Origin: Gordionus sp. m RMFG-2023 | Lineage: Eukaryota; Nematomorpha; Gordioida; Chordodea; Parachordodidae | Direction: 5' to 3' | Assembly: GCF_954871325.1 (NCBI RefSeq) | Contig: NC_088778.1 | Location: 13,667,666-13,731,665 of the forward strand | DNA: 64,000 bases | Part shown: piece by piece, positions 1 through 11,400 of the stretch | How positions within the stretch are numbered: the first letter of the stretch is position 1 | How the letters are laid out: every line of letters starts with the position of its first letter | Notes under the pieces: generated by a model | What the model was told of the DNA's origin: nothing | The model's input: the letters and a program-made list of their open reading frames with translations, nothing else | The model's database searches: none | Program-made: the position numbers and the translations under genes

Positions 1-1337
1 AAAATTTTGGACGAAAATAATCTTCAAATCTTGTAGCATTTAATTTGTGATTTAAGCATAAAATAAATTGAAACACCCAGTAATAAAGGCCACCTCTCAA
101 ACTAAGTCCATCCCAAAATTAAAAATGAACCTATCGGTTCAAGTAGTAAGTATTTTATTTTAAGGTTTTGTTTCTCTAAGATTTTAAGATTTTCTTTAAA
201 GTTTAGCATTATCAAATAATTTATTTTATAAACATAAAGATCATAGTGTTTATTAGCCTTTTAAAATGCCTACACTATGGTTTAAGGAGATTATTAACTA
301 TATTAAATAGTTACATGCAGTGAAGTTAAATAATTTAATTAAATGTCAACAAATGGCATTTTAAGTGGGTCTAAAACTCACATCAAATACCTTATTATAT
401 TAGTATTTCCAAAATATTCGCGCATTCGCATTTGTGTTATATAAATACGAGTGAAATATTATATCGTCAGTATGGTATTTTTTGAGAGGTATAGCAGAAA
501 AAAATGATGTATTTAATCAAAATTTAAAACACTGTAATTTTGTATATAAAAAATTATATAATTTTAAGAAGTCGACGTGGTCGGGACGAAAAAGGATCGT
601 ATAAATTTTCTATTCGGTCCAGCCCATAATTATTTTTACCAAACCTGGCCCTTGATCTATATTTTGTACTCTGGCCCGGCCAGTAATAATTTTTTATGAA
701 GGAAAACGACATAAATTTGCCTAATTATAAGCTTTAAAAACATTTTCGAAACTTTAACCAGGCCCGTTAAAATATATATAAATATTATTGTATTTACTTT
801 TCAAAAATTACGAGAATAATATTGAAAAGTTTCCACGTAAAATGGAGAGAAAAAAAATATATGTAATTTGCTTAATATGGTTTAAAAAAAATGTTTGATA
901 ATTTGCGCTATTTTAAAGCATTTAAAATATAATATAATTCAATATAAAAAAGATAATAATCTAGAACCTATTCAAGGACAGTAAATATCGATCCAAAAAT
1001 TACAAGTCAACGATAAAAGGGTTTTTTTCAAATAAAAATTTATAACCTTAAATAAAATGCAATTTTTATATTATTTTTTTCCATTTATAAAATTATTGTT
1101 CCGAAAATTGAAAACAAAAGTAATGGAGAAAAGGTCATTCGTATTGAAAAGAAATTAAAATACAATTTAAATTTTTTTTAATTTCTTTTATAAAAATCAA
1201 GCCTTCCTGGGAATGATTTTATTGGAAAAAAAAAATGAAACGTGCCTCTAAATTTAAAACATTTTTGCTATCAGAGAAAAGGGGATTATGCATGCTATTA
1301 GATAAACTATTGAAAGAATATTATGCAAATTTCTATT
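1..1337. other. AT-rich intergenic DNA with worn GC-rich patch
   Basis: No coding signal is visible. A patch at about 570-770 carries scattered GGCCC/CCGG words (for example CTGGCCCGGCCAG) in otherwise AT-only sequence and is probably a worn terminal part of a hAT MITE of the GGCCCGG type. No ends or target duplication can be defined. Confidence 0.4.
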
Positions 1338-1640
1338 AAAAATATCAGAGACCTGCAGGCCCGGCCCTAAACCCGGCCCGTATTTTAAATTTTTTAAATA
1401 TACCCGGGCCGGGCCTGGCCTAAAAAATTTTTTTTTAAACATATCCGGGCCGGGCCTAAGATTGTTAAACCCGGGGTGGGCCTTAATATTTTTTATAAAA
1501 TTTTTTACATTATGAGTTAATGGTTATATGATTATATTATATTATAGTTATGATTAATATAATATTGGGTGATGGTTAACACTACCTAACACCCACAGAT
1601 CGATCTAATTATTAATTTCCTGCAAATTTATTCAAAGCAT

Positions 1641-1817
1641 TAATATATTTTTTTATAATTCATATCTAAATTTTTACAACATATTTTACCAAAACAATCA
1701 AATAAAGGAATATCTTAAATAAGCCCCAATATTCAAGTATTATTAATATATTTTTTTATAATTCATATCTAAATTTTTAGAATATATTTTACCAAAACAA
1801 TCAAATAAAGGAATATC
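1641..1817 (+). repeat. 74-bp direct repeat inside hAT A
   Basis: Two nearly identical 74-bp units at 1641-1714 and 1744-1817 (period 103 bp), both ending AAAGGAATATC. The same doubled unit occurs in the inverted copy near 59040-59240, so the duplication predates the spread of this subfamily. Confidence 0.85.
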
Positions 1818-1866
1818 ACTTCTTGAAGTTTGTAATACCTTTCAAAGCGAAAAAGGAGAAATAAAA

Positions 1867-2406
1867 TTGATTTTACTTAATATAAAGCATTTTTTAATTG
1901 AAAAATTTGTTTTACACAAGTATAATTTTATTTCTCTTTTTCTCTGTCCCAAATTCAAGCAATTACGTATGTTGTCAGGGACAGATCGCAAGATGACGGA
2001 AAACTATATAAAAGATTATATTAAATTACAAGAGGCTCAGGAAGTAAATGAAATACCATCGACCAGTCAAATTACGACTGTTGTTAAACAAACTGAATCG
2101 TTTTATGACAAATGGGGCGATGGTTATTCTGGTAATATGTCAATACCCGATGATGAATATTATAATTACATAAATAAAAAAATAGATGAAAAATTTATGT
2201 TGGATAATTTGTTAGAGTGGTGGGCGGCTCATCAAAGCGAATTTCCAATTTTAGCAAAATTGGCAAAACGGGTATTGGCAATTCCTGCTTCAAGTGCAAG
2301 CTGTGAGCGGAATTTTTCCACTACTGGGAGAATTCTTGAAGAAAGAAGAAGTAATCTTCAACCTGAAAAGGTAGATATGCATCTCTTTCTTCATGATAAT
2401 TTGTGA
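1867..2406 (+). CDS. hAT transposase C-terminal fragment (dimerisation domain)
   Basis: A 179-codon open frame inside hAT element A. Its last 70 residues are the hAT C-terminal dimerisation domain: LLEWWAAHQSEFPILAKLA, then VLAIPASSASCERNFSTTGR, then a final FLHDNL. Residues near 30-40 (LCPKFKQLRML) match the conserved stretch just before it. The frame opens at TTG; the first ATG is at 1969. The BED finger and the DDE catalytic region that a full transposase of roughly 600-700 residues would have are missing, so it cannot cut DNA. It is uninterrupted, whereas the copy at 58.5-59.0 kb is broken. It could be a leftover, or a short protein able to pair with active transposases; the second idea is inference. 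Confidence 0.8.
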   Translation: MILLNIKHFLIEKFVLHKYNFISLFLCPKFKQLRMLSGTDRKMTENYIKDYIKLQEAQEVNEIPSTSQITTVVKQTESFYDKWGDGYSGNMSIPDDEYYNYINKKIDEKFMLDNLLEWWAAHQSEFPILAKLAKRVLAIPASSASCERNFSTTGRILEERRSNLQPEKVDMHLFLHDNL

Positions 2407-3169
2407 ATTTTTAATATCTTTCTTGAGTATAGGGTTTCGTCAATCATGCTGGTTTTTTACTTTGCAAACTGTCAAATATTTATTGCATTTATTATATTTA
2501 CCTTGAGTCATGAAAGTTTTTAATCCAACATTTTTCATTATTCTTTTTTACAATATTATATAATACAATTATCTTCTTTTGTTAAAAATTTATATTATAA
2601 AGAAATTATATTAATATTGTGCAATTAGATTATATTTTCAAAATACTATTTATTATACAAGCATTTTTTTAAATAGCGATTTATTTTTATTTTATAAATT
2701 AAATAGTAAATTAAATACAATATATTATATTCTCAAAATATTTTCCATTTTTATAAATTAAACATTAGTTTTATTTTTTTTAAAATGCAATATAAAATAT
2801 AGTATATGCTCAAAATATCCATTTTTATAAATAACAGTTTTATAATTTTTATAAATTCAATATAATATTCTCAAAATATTAGCTTTTTACATGTATTTTT
2901 TAAATAATAAGCGATAATACTCGCTGAAAAATATGGTAAAATACCTCATAGGTGAATTTTTGTATATACCAGGTCGAATATAATTTTAAAAAATTCCGAG
3001 CCGGACCTGAAATTTTTAAATCCGGGCCGGGCCGTAAAAATTTTTTTAAAAATATGCGGGCCGGGCCGGGCTTAAAAAATTTAAAACCGGGCCGGGCCGT
3101 GCAAATGGTACCTCTGCAGGTCTCTGAAAAATATATTAGATGATCATTTTATTTTGTATGTATACAAAA

Positions 3170-3540
3170 GGCGCAGGATTTTTTAAAGAAATATTTTGGC
3201 CCAGATCGGATTATTGTTAATAATTATATTTTTCCTCGCTCTAAAATTTTAAAATTTTGTCATTTTAAATTATTTTGGCTAAATTGTTTAAAGGGAAATT
3301 TAAAATATGAGCAGTAAATTAATATTAAACGCTTCATTTTTCAACATTTTGCAAGTAATTAATTGATTTTGCAACTAATTGATATAATAATTAAATCGGC
3401 CCGGCATAAAATTTAATTTTTTTAAGATATATAGCGAAATATAACAAAAAAATATTTGTATTGATTAAAAATTCTATAGTGAAAATTTGCAAAGCCCGGC
3501 CTCTCCGAAAGCCAAACCCGCTTGCAACGGGCATTTTTTT
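3170..3540 (-). mobile_element. Worn MITE, family M, copy 1
   Basis: A decayed element just beyond hAT A1. GC-rich scraps lie at 3198-3212, 3398-3405 and 3494-3535. Read on the minus strand, the middle (about 3240-3360) shares the core GAAGCGTTTA..TTTACTGCTCAT with 9240-9290, and weaker copies lie near 12.3 and 14.8 kb. No coding content is seen and exact ends are not defined. Confidence 0.5.
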
Positions 3541-3544
3541 TACA

Positions 3545-4354
3545 AAATTAACAATTCGTACGTAAAAAAATCAGACAGGGAATCGCAAATCTCTGATTTT
3601 TCGTAAAATTTAATATTTTTTGTGGTATAGGTATATCTCTGCGTTTTATCAATATATTTATATTTAAAGATCATTAATTTCGATCATGACACAAATCGAC
3701 ATTGTGCAGCATCTTACTTTAAAAAAAATATATAATGTTAATAAGAAATAATTGGTAAAATCTTGTATTTTAATAATAAATTTTCAGAAAAAAAAGGATC
3801 AAATTATTATCAATATGTTTTTTTGAACGTTAATTAGAGCCTTGATGCAAAAACATATCTATTCCTTTCAACCATCAAAATTTACACAAAGTAAACGATA
3901 TTTTATTGTTATATTGTATTATATAAAAAATATGAATTGATCAAATCAATAACCTTTGATACAAAAGTGGTTTTTTAAAGATAAATATAAAACAATGTTA
4001 TATAATAATGTTAAAAAAATCCCAAACTTTCAAAATAAGGACAACCATTTAAAGATCTATAATTTATAAAATAATTATGTATTAGATTATAAAAATATCA
4101 GAGAGCTGTAGAACTCAGGGCCAGCCGGTTAGCTTAGCCAGCGGTAACATCATCAGTGAAATATAGGCCTGACTGTGGCTCGAAAATATTAATGTTAAAT
4201 TTATTTCTACTTTTTTGCCTGATTGATTATCCATATTTATAAAATAAATTTAAAAAAAATAAGAAAATTTTTAAAATAAAGAAATATTTAACATTTATTT
4301 TCATGTCATATTTTAATATATAAAATGAAATAGATAAACATCATTAAATAATTA
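3545..4354. other. AT-rich stretch without recognisable genes
   Basis: Only a short GC-richer relic near 4100-4180 (words GCCAGCCGG and GGCCTGACTG) stands out, probably another worn MITE end. Nothing else was seen. Confidence 0.4.
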
Positions 4355-4600
4355 GTGTAGATCAGAGACCTTCATGGGCCTTAATTTTTTGACCAAACCC
4401 GGCCCAGGCCCGCAGTATAAAAATTTTTTAGGCCAAAGCCCGGCCCAGCCCATATCTAATGTTAAAATATTCCCAAGTCCGGCCCAAGCCCATGATAAAC
4501 TTCAAAAAAATTTACCAAACGCGGCCCATCCAAAAATTTAATTTTTTTTATTTAATGAAAATAAACAATATTTAAATATACAGGGTTTCCCATTTAAAAA

Positions 4601-4945
4601 AGGAAAAGTCCCAATCAAAAAATGAAAAGTCCCAATCAAAAAAGGAAATGTTTCAATCATAAAAGGAAAAGGTCCGATCAAAAAAGGAAAAGGTCCGATC
4701 AAAAAAGGAAAAGGTTCAATCAAAAAAGGAAAATGTCCAAACAAAAAAGTAAAAGTGTCAATCAAAAAAAAAATTCTCAAAAAGAAAGGAAAAAGTCCGA
4801 TCACAAAAGGAAAAGTGTCAAACAAAAAAGGAAAAGGTTCAATCAAAAAAGGAAAAGTGTCAAACATAAAAGGAAAAGGTCCAATCAAAAAAGAAAAGAA
4901 TAAGTGTCAATCAAAAAAGGAAAATTCCCATTCAAAAAGGAAAAT
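4601..4945 (+). repeat. About 20-bp tandem array, left arm of fold-back element
   Basis: Roughly 16 imperfect copies of a unit like AAAAGGAAAAGGTCCGATCA, 18-21 bp long, with variant middles (GTCCGATC, GTTCAATC, GTGTCAAAC). The open frames here translate to simple Lys/Arg-rich or Phe/Pro-rich repeats and are not real proteins. Confidence 0.9.
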
Positions 4946-5894
4946 CGTAATTTTTTTAAATTTATATTTATTTTTGTTATTCCTTCTTAATTTATTTCTA
5001 AATTTTTGCGATTTCTTTACGATTTTTTCTTATTGTATCTTTTCTCAATTTTTTCTAACTTTTTGCGATTTTCTTCTTTTATTTTTCTTACTATATCTTC
5101 TCTCAATTTATTTTTCTTTTCGTTTTTTTTCATCATACATACAATATTCTTTTTATGATTTTTTCATTGTAATCATTTACATACATTTCTAACCTTTTCA
5201 ATCACTTTAAGTCATTTTTAATCTTTATTTTTTTTGAGCTTTTCTCAATTTTTATCTTATAATTATTTTTTTAAATTATATTTAATGTTTTTGGCAGACA
5301 ATATAATTACAATTGCTAAATTAAATTAATCGTTTGGTTATAATGTACCTTTTTAAAATTAAATAAGTTTGAACTGTAATACCAAACGATATGTAAATTA
5401 ATAAAATATAATCATTTTTAAATTCTTATTTTTAAAATTATCAAAAATGAGAAGAAAAAATTGAGAAATGCTCAAAAAAATAAAGATTAAAAATGACGAG
5501 ATTGAAAAGGTAAAAAATGTATGTAAAAGATTACAATGAAAAAATCATAAAAAGAATATTGTATGTGTGATGAAAAAAAAACGTAAAGAAATGTTAAAAA
5601 ATGGACCTAAATTTATAAATTATTTAAAAATACAAAAGAATTATCAAAAATGAGAAGAAAAATAAATTGGGAGAAGATATAGTAAGAAAAATAAAAGTAT
5701 AGAAAATCGCAAAAATGAGAAGAAAAATAAATTGGGAGAAGATATAGTAAGAAAAATAAAAGTAAAGAAAATCGCAAAAAGTTAGAAATAAATTGAGAAA
5801 AGATACAGTAAGGAAAAAACGTAAAGAAATCGCAAAAATTTAAAAATAAATTAAAAAGGAATAACAAAAAAAAATAAATAAAAATTTAAAAAAA

Positions 5895-6180
5895 TTACGA
5901 TTTTCCTTTTTTGAATGGGAATTTTTCTTTTTTGATTGACACTTTTCCTTTCCTTTTGAGAATTTTCTTTTTTCGATTGATTTTTTGATTGGACCTTTTC
6001 CTTTTTTGATCGGACTTTTTCCTTTCATTTTGGGAATTTTTCTTTTTTGATTGACATTTTTCCTTTTTTGTTTGACCCTTTTCCTTTTTTGATCGGACCT
6101 TTTCCTTTTTTGATCGGACCTTTTCCTTTTATGATTGAAACTTTTCCTTTTTTGATTGGGACTTTTCCTTTTTTGAATTG
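5895..6180 (-). repeat. Inverted tandem array, right arm of fold-back element
   Basis: Reverse-complement counterpart of the array at 4601-4945, with units like TTTTGATCGGACCTTTTCC. The numbers and order of variants differ between arms, so the arms have changed independently since the palindrome formed. Confidence 0.9.
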
Positions 6181-6378
6181 TATTTTAGGCAATCATTTTG
6201 TTTACAATACTGAAATTTATTATTATTAAAACTAGAAGTAATAAAGGCAATATTTTTCAAAATTATCAACTGTCTTAAATAATCTAAATTTAATCATTTT
6301 AGGCCCAAACCCAGCCTAAGCCCATTAAAAAAAATTTAAAAAATCCAGGCCTGGCCCATGAAGGTCGCTGGTGTAGAT

Positions 6379-8050
6379 ATTTAAATCAAATATATAAAAT
6401 TAAAATAAATTTTTGAGTTTGAGATTTATTTCCTATGGGGGCCTCTACGGGTCATGCCTAGATTATTTAAAAATATTGTCACCGGGCGGCGGGCGGGCGG
6501 AAATAAAAAATCGATTTCGCAGGTTTTTACGTACAGAGGTCAAAATTTTAGGCCTGCCTGGATTTAATTTTTTGTTTCAAGTATCTAGATACAAAAATGG
6601 GGTATACACTTTTAAAACGTTATATGTTGAATATTATATTCTTCGGCAAATTCCTATAATAATGTTATACCTATATAAGTATTACATTTTTTAAATATAT
6701 TAAGTCTGAAATTAGCTTTTTCTGATCGATATTTTTAAGATAAATTTAAACAAGAAATTATATGAATAACTCATTTTATTTTCAGAAAAATGAGGTCTGT
6801 TAAACTTTAAAATAATAAAGAGAAATTTTTAAAATAAGGAGGTTATTGATCGAAATTTAAAATTAAATACACTTTAACTTCACATATATATTTTGTTTAA
6901 AGTTATATCAATATTTACTTTTATATAAAAATACATATAAAATAAAATTTTAATGGTCACAAAAAATATATTATATTAATTACATTTTGAAAATGGAAAT
7001 GAATGATGAGCAAAAAAAAGTTCGTTAATAAAATAACATAAAGGTTAATACGTGATTGAACCGAACTTATGTAAAGAGACCAATGATCCTACCAGATTTC
7101 CATTAGTTTCTTGAATCATGACCATGATCGGGTCATGAGCATAGCTGGCTCGAAAATCGATGTATATAAACTAATATAATTATATATAATAAGATATTTT
7201 TTTCAGTGAAATATTAACAATTATTAAAAAATGTTTTTATTTTACTTTGCGAATGCATTAAACCAAACATGGCTTGTAATACAAGGCGATTATCGCCAAA
7301 CTAAATATTCGTGATTCGTATTCATTTCCAGATTATTTTATATCCGTTAACGCAACAAAAAAAATATAAATCAAGAATATAGATGGCGAAAGCCGATAAG
7401 ATAATGATGATATATTATTTAATATAATATAAAAAAAAATTATCCACCGTAAAAAAAAATGCTTGAGAATGCAAAAAAAATAATAAAGTTACATTTCGAA
7501 TAATAAAAAATATAAAGTAATTATCTTTTTGATATTAAGAAAAAATAAGAAAGAAAAACTCTTGTGACATTTGATTCGTGCTTCTTCTCTTCTCCTCTCC
7601 TCAAATGTAATTTTATATATTATTTTATATATATATTAATGTGGAAGTTCATCCTTATATCATAGTCATTATCTATATATTTTGTTTTATTACTTTTATA
7701 AAAATAATAATAATTAATAGGATGTTATAAAATATTACTTTTAATTTTATAAAATATAAATTTAAAAATAAGGAATAACGTTGTTTTTAAATAAAAAATA
7801 TTGTATAGTAAAATTTCCCCTAACTTTTTTTTGTTAAAAACAAACAATACATATTTTTTTTATATACATAATATCTTCCTTTTTTTAAATTAAATCATTT
7901 TAATTATTGATTTAATTTAATTGTTTGCAGAAAAGATTAAAGAATTCCACATTGTTTATATTGTTTTCGTAATCCAATTTAATTCAAAATTTTATTTCGA
8001 TTCAATACTAAACACTTACGGCTCAAGATTAGAAGACAAAATGTATATAA
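6379..8050. other. Non-coding AT-rich stretch with one worn GC-rich relic
   Basis: A relic at about 6435-6565 contains GGGCGGCGGGCGGGCGG and the MITE-like word CAGAGGTCAAAATTTTAGGCC. The rest, including a short TCTTCTCTTCTCCTCTCC run near 7585, shows nothing identifiable. Confidence 0.4.
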
Positions 8051-8051
8051 A

Positions 8052-8140
8052 TCAGAAACCTCTGCAGGAGTCAAATTTTTAGAAGTGACCCGGGTATAAA
8101 AAATTTCCCATTGTGAAGTCCGGCTAGAATTTTTTTTATT
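8052..8140 (+). mobile_element. Worn hAT MITE end
   Basis: CAGAAACCTCTGCAGGAGTC at 8052 resembles the CAGAGACCTGCAGG terminus of hAT A, followed by a CCCGGG and a GTCCGGC word. No right end was found. Confidence 0.4.
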
Positions 8141-9089
8141 TAGTTTTATTTTTTAATTATCATTTTAAATAATTTTGGTTAGTGAAGTTCAACCGGACAT
8201 CAATTCTTGTTAAACTCAAGGGGCATGACAAAATAATCGATATAAGATACAAGCAAGAGGCATTAAACAAATTTATCGTAGAAAAGTGATTTATTTTACA
8301 ATTAATATAAACATCACATAAGGTCATATGAAGTATGAACTCATAAACATATGCAAAAAAAATTATATTATTAATCCTTGAGATTTGAGAACATTCGGTA
8401 AAAATATAATAATGGGGAGAGGTTTCATGTGGAGTTCATGTCTATGCCACAACACCAAATCAGATATGCTATATCTAAATAACAAAATTGAGCTTTATAT
8501 TTTTATATTTTATAAAATTTGAAGAAGAAATATCCATCTATATTTAATATATTTATTTTTAAAAGATTCATTAAATAATACATTTATAAGTTATTAATAT
8601 TATAGATTTATCAAAAATCTTTTATCATAACAAATTAAATCAATTTCTAACCCAAAATACTCAATAATTGAAATTGGAGTGGATCATTTTTTAAAAAACC
8701 TTGATACCATCAAAAACCACCTATCAGTTAATTAAATTTTGCATACATGTTTAGCAAAATTTTTTATGCTACGACAGTTTTACTTATAAGATTTTTAGTA
8801 ATATTTTTTTTACAAATCAGATTCCACGAATGGTCTCTAGGCTTAAACTTTTACAAATGTTCTCTTTTGACGTAAAAATTTCTGGTTCCTCGACGAAAGC
8901 TATTGATGGATTACAGTTACACTTTTTGTACTATAATGTAAACAAATTTTGATTTCGTATTAATAATGATAATTAAAATACAAATTATATTGATAAGAAT
9001 AGTGGAGATATGTCGGCGTAGCAATTAATGACATTAAATCTGTAGGATAGATATCGTGAAAACAATCAAAATAAACAATTAGGGTAAAT

Positions 9090-9450
9090 AAGAGATCTGC
9101 AAGCCCGCTCATAAAAATGATGTGATTTTAAAAAACCGGGCAGATCTGGGCTTGATTATTTAAAATTAAAATACGAGCAGGCCGATTTTAAAAAAAATAA
9201 ATTTATATTATATAAATTAATCAGTTTTGCAAAATGTAGGAAGATCATAAAATGAAGCGTTTACTATTCGTTTACTGCTCATATTTTTAATTACCTGTTG
9301 AAACTATTTGAAAAATACAGCCAAAATTGTTCAAAATAAAGAAATTTAAACAATTCCGGGCCGGACCGAAAAATGATCAAATAAAACCTAGGCAAAGCCA
9401 AAAAATTTCTTTAAAGCTGTGTTTGATTAAAAATCTGGGCCTAGTTTGGA
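9090..9450 (+). mobile_element. Worn MITE, family M, copy 2
   Basis: Starts AAGAGATCTGCAAGCCCG, a decayed form of CAGAGACCTGCAGGCCCG. It carries the family core GAAGCGTTTACTATTCG at about 9254, which matches 3240-3360 read in reverse, then CCGGGCCGG at 9357. A right end near 9450 is approximate. Confidence 0.5.
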
Positions 9451-10445
9451 ATAAATTTGATGTTGTTAAAATTAATATTTCTTTGATAAAAAATAATAAT
9501 TAATTTTTTAAGATTATTATATAATAATCGCCTAGCGACATTTTATCATGCGACACTATCACGACGACACTTTATAACACTTTTTATACAATTGATAAAT
9601 CAAATTAAATTTCATGTATAAAATTATATAATTTCCCGTTTTTCGTTAATGTTAATTAATCAATTCAAATTGACACCATTTTATATATTGATTTTCAAAG
9701 GCCTAACTATAAATTGTGAATATATATACACATGATTCTTATAATTTTTTTTAACTTACATTATAGATTAATTATAAACGCCGATTAGTGGGTTGATTAT
9801 GTGGATGACAACGTGACTTAGAATGAAGATTTAAAAATTGTAGCTTCTTCTGCTTCTACGAGTGCAAGCACAATAATAATATCCAAATTTAAAGTAAATC
9901 ACCTAATAAAATTCCTTTAAATATTCATGAGGTCAAGGTACAAACAATATTTTAGTCACTGCAGCTATCCGTTATATAATATTTTGGCCCAGGATAAGGT
10001 GAGAATCAAATTTAGGGTTAAAAAAATAATTAATACATTGATGCCTCAACTTGAAACCATCATTTTTTTTTGAAAAGATAAAATTTTATTATTGATAGAT
10101 CATTAGCTAATTCCCTAATATAATGCCCACATCCATCGAGATCTGTACAATTTTATGTTATGAAAACTTATTTTGGAAAAAAAATATGCATCTCTTAAAT
10201 ACTAAGTTTTTTTTGGCCCAGACCGAGTTTATATTTTAAGACCCGGGTAAGATTTTCCTTGAATATATTTTAATCATTTTTATTTTTATAGATAATAAAT
10301 AACGAATTAAAATATTTGGTTTTAAAATATACAGCCCGGCCCAGGTATTTTTTAAAAAAATTTTTAGAACCCGGGTATTTAAATAAAAATTTAGGCCCGG
10401 CCAGGGTAGTTTAAAAAAATCAAAATAGGGCGTACACGTTTGCAT

Positions 10446-11381
10446 TAGAGACCTTCATGGGCCTAGATTTTAGGACCAAGCCCGGCCCATCGTAAAAAAA
10501 ATTTTAAGCCAGGCCCGGCCCGTTTTTAATATTTAAAAAAATTCCCAAGCCCGCTATAATATTTAAAAAATTTCCCAAGCCCGGCCCAAGCCCATAAAAT
10601 TATTTTATGTATACTTAACTTATGCTGAAGTAATACTAATAGAAATATAATATTTTATTTAGTAATAATATATATATATAATATTAATAAATGATATAAA
10701 CAAAATTTTAATTTATATTTTCAAATTATCAATTAAAAATAATATATTATCTACAATTTCGTTATTTAAATTTGTTCTTCTTTCTTCAATAACCCTTCCA
10801 ATAGTACTGAAATTCCGTTCACTGGAAACATTAGATACTGGGATTGCATGAATTTTTTTGGCTAATCTTGCCAATTTTGGCAAGATTTTTTCATTCTTCT
10901 TCCACCAATCTAGGATGCAGTCATCATAGTTGATATCCTCTTCATTTAGCTGAATATCCATATATAAATTAATCTCATCAGCATCCGTCTCATTATGAAG
11001 TATTGTATCATCCTCGCATGAAGACATATCCAATAATGAGGATGAAGCTAAAAATATTATATAGCTAAAAAGATTTGGGAACATTTTTGGGAATATTCCC
11101 TGATTTTCGCTGTTTCGTGCCAAGGCCGTTGTGTTAAGTTAAGTAAAATTATACCAATTTCTATACTCTCCCAAGGTGTATAGAAAATTTGATAAATAAC
11201 ACTCATAAAATCAGAATGATTTGTTATATTTGTCCTATTAAATATCCTTAAAATAAGCTAAATTTGAATTTAAAAATTTAGGCCCAAGCCCTATTGCAAA
11301 AATTTCTAACAAACCCAAGCCCGGCCCAGGCCCGCTAAAAAATTTATAATTAGGCCCAAGCCCGGCCCAGGAAGGTCTCTA
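10446..11381 (-). mobile_element. hAT element B, short non-autonomous, nested
   Basis: 936 bp, with ends TAGAGACCTTCATGGGCC and CAGGAAGGTCTCTA and an exact 8-bp duplication GTTTGCAT at 10438-10445 and 11382-11389. Each end carries GGCCC/CCCGGCCC words over about 120 bp. The exact duplication and clear ends suggest a fairly young insertion into an older element. The sole frame inside encodes the transposase dimerisation domain. Confidence 0.92.
10713..11123 (-). CDS. hAT transposase C-terminal fragment (dimerisation domain)
   Basis: A 136-codon open frame in hAT element B. Residues 55-136 are the hAT dimerisation domain: CILDWWKKNEKILPKLARLA, then IHAIPVSNVSSERNFSTIGR and the closing NILFLIDNLKI. 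The upstream 50 residues are acidic and Ser-rich. No BED finger or catalytic region is present anywhere in the 936-bp element, so it is not a functional transposase. The frame opens with TTG, and an in-frame ATG follows within about 15 codons. This is the second unrelated element in the window that keeps only this domain; a role as a pairing partner or brake on full-length transposase is possible but unproven. Confidence 0.75.
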   Translation of the reverse strand: MARNSENQGIFPKMFPNLFSYIIFLASSSLLDMSSCEDDTILHNETDADEINLYMDIQLNEEDINYDDCILDWWKKNEKILPKLARLAKKIHAIPVSNVSSERNFSTIGRVIEERRTNLNNEIVDNILFLIDNLKI

Positions 11382-11400
11382 GTTTGCATGCAGGTCTCTG

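Larger units (their letters stand above)
1346..3126 (+). mobile_element. hAT element A, copy 1 (GGCCCGG-ended)
   Basis: A 1781-bp non-autonomous hAT transposon. The ends are inverted repeats, CAGAGACCTGCAG on the left and CTGCAGGTCTCTG on the right. They are flanked by an exact 8-bp duplication AAAAATAT at 1338-1345 and 3127-3134, the size hAT transposases make. About 120 bp inside each end is packed with GGCCCGG and CCGGGCC words separated by A/T runs. The interior holds one reading frame for the last part of a hAT transposase, and a 74-bp direct repeat at 1641-1714 and 1744-1817. The catalytic core is absent, so movement would need a full-length relative. An inverted second copy lies at 57636-59550. 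Confidence 0.93.
4363..6370. mobile_element. Fold-back hAT element, almost a perfect 2-kb palindrome
   Basis: The ends are CAGAGACCTTCATGGGCC on the left and GGCCCATGAAGGTCGCTG on the right (one mismatch as inverted repeats), flanked by an exact 8-bp duplication GTGTAGAT at 4355-4362 and 6371-6378. The two halves are inverted copies nearly to the centre: the terminal GC-rich block, a tandem array of about 20 bp units, a run with GCGATTTTCTT-type words, then CGTTTGGT at 5331-5338 mirrored by ACCAAACG at 5381-5388. Both the outer ends and these inner words centre near 5360-5366. There is no transposase. The terminal sequence matches the hAT element at 10446-11381, which probably belongs to the same family. 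Confidence 0.92.
10195..11400. mobile_element. Older GGCCCGG-type hAT remnant hosting a nested hAT
   Basis: GGCCCGG/CCCGGG words lie at 10213-10400, and the right terminus GCAGGTCTCTG ends at 11400. This terminus is cut off from the rest by the element at 10446-11381. The left end is not certain. It is inferred to be a relative of hAT A in which the second hAT landed 19 bp from its right tip. Confidence 0.5.

Noticed and set aside
1254-3143. Short Gly/Pro-rich frames over the ends of hAT A (and similar ones at 10236-10445, 23040-23228, 30296-30544 and 59461-59769)
   Set aside because: They are translations of GGCCCGG words in the inverted ends and are not conserved proteins.
4538-6229. Open frames giving Phe/Pro-rich or Lys/Arg-rich repetitive proteins
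   Set aside because: They are translations of the short tandem units in the arms of the fold-back element; every frame of such an array is open. No start context or domain was seen.
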